Positions 63,549-64,000 of a DNA stretch of 64,000 nucleotides are shown piece by piece. Position 1 is the stretch's first letter. Each line of letters begins with the position of its first letter. The position numbers were made by a program, and so were the translations under genes. This DNA is from Nemopilema nomurai (lineage: Eukaryota > Cnidaria > Scyphozoa > Rhizostomeae > Rhizostomatidae), in NCBI GenBank assembly GCA_003864495.1, contig ML133438.1, forward strand, positions 62,001 through 126,000. The letters are read 5' to 3'. Under the pieces are notes generated by a model, which saw only the letters and a program-made list of their open reading frames with translations, was not told the DNA's origin and ran no database searches.

Positions 63549-64000
63549 GTAAGTGTCACCATTTCGTCATCATTCAATTCTCTTTGCACCTTCGAGATGA
63601 TTAAACGAGATAAAGCGGCAAGGTAAAGGATTCTAAACCAAAGGCTGAAACTAAACAAAACTGTTGTCTTTGAAAAAAAGGAAGCATTTTTTTAAATTAA
63701 AAACAAAATAGTATTGAATACTAATCGTGTCTTTTGGCTTTTAAAAGGAGCAATTAGAGTTATAGAGGTGTTGCTTGTGGTTAATTCACATGAAAAGCAT
63801 ATTTTTAATGCAAGATGAAAACAATATTCAAAGTGAACAGCTTCATAGTGGCAGTTAGCCTAAAATTGCTGGAAAAAGTAAGCAGGTTTGAAAAACACTG
63901 AAGGCTTCTCTGACTTACATTCACTTGAGTCAAAGCATTAAGCAAGAACTGAAATAACAACTGTGAAATTCAATTTTGGCTAAGAACAAAAGCCAAGTTG
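63549..64000 (+). other. Start of cystatin intron 1
   Basis: Follows the GTAAGT donor; AT-rich, with no acceptor-plus-cystatin exon recognised before the window ends. Confidence 0.6.

Noticed and set aside
1..64000. Bacterial features: operons, CRISPR arrays, Shine-Dalgarno sites, attachment sites
   Set aside because: Splice-dependent animal genes throughout; no direct-repeat arrays or operon-like spacing.

Overview
This is an animal nuclear genome window. It is AT-rich, with many short exons, GT-AG introns of roughly 0.1 to 2.8 kb, and metazoan-only families (rhodopsin-class GPCRs, a receptor tyrosine kinase, an annexin, a cystatin). The lineage-specific GPCRs, the unusual RTK ectodomain and the compact genes fit a non-bilaterian animal, most likely an anthozoan cnidarian. 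That placement is inference; no marker here proves it. I assembled the exon models by hand from splice signals, reading-frame phase and family homology.

Layout: 2-886 (+) is the 3' part of a class A GPCR. About 9 kb of mostly non-coding DNA follows, with one possible two-exon orphan membrane-protein gene on the minus strand (3328-6283) and a decayed coding-like patch near 6290-6660. A block of four large minus-strand genes then fills most of the window. These are the CRL4 substrate receptor DTL/CDT2 (10048-21526), a giant double-core annexin (22861-38948), a receptor tyrosine kinase with three Cys-rich modules plus a CUB domain (39804-48273), and, after an intervening plus-strand GPCR (50028-51802), a multi-exon coiled-coil protein with eight CFAP97-like repeats (53128-61405). 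The first exon of a secreted cystatin starts at 63376 (+) and its gene runs off the window.

Two genes stand out. The annexin carries two complete four-repeat cores whose exon lengths and phases match almost exon for exon. That is an internal duplication giving an eight-repeat annexin, with nearly all canonical calcium loops lost and a long acidic, Ser-rich N-terminus and linker added. The RTK ectodomain is built only from phase 1-1 exons (signal peptide, three CYxxC...CxC modules, CUB, stalk, transmembrane), the signature of exon shuffling, joined to a complete FGFR/RET-like kinase. A MITE-like inverted-repeat element sits in one of its introns.

The genes do not form a pathway. Two are signalling receptors or receptor-like (GPCRs, RTK), one is a replication/cell-cycle factor (DTL), one is predicted axonemal (CFAP97-like), one is membrane or cytoskeleton associated (annexin) and one is a secreted protease inhibitor (cystatin). 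No RNA genes, CRISPR arrays or intact autonomous transposons were recognised.
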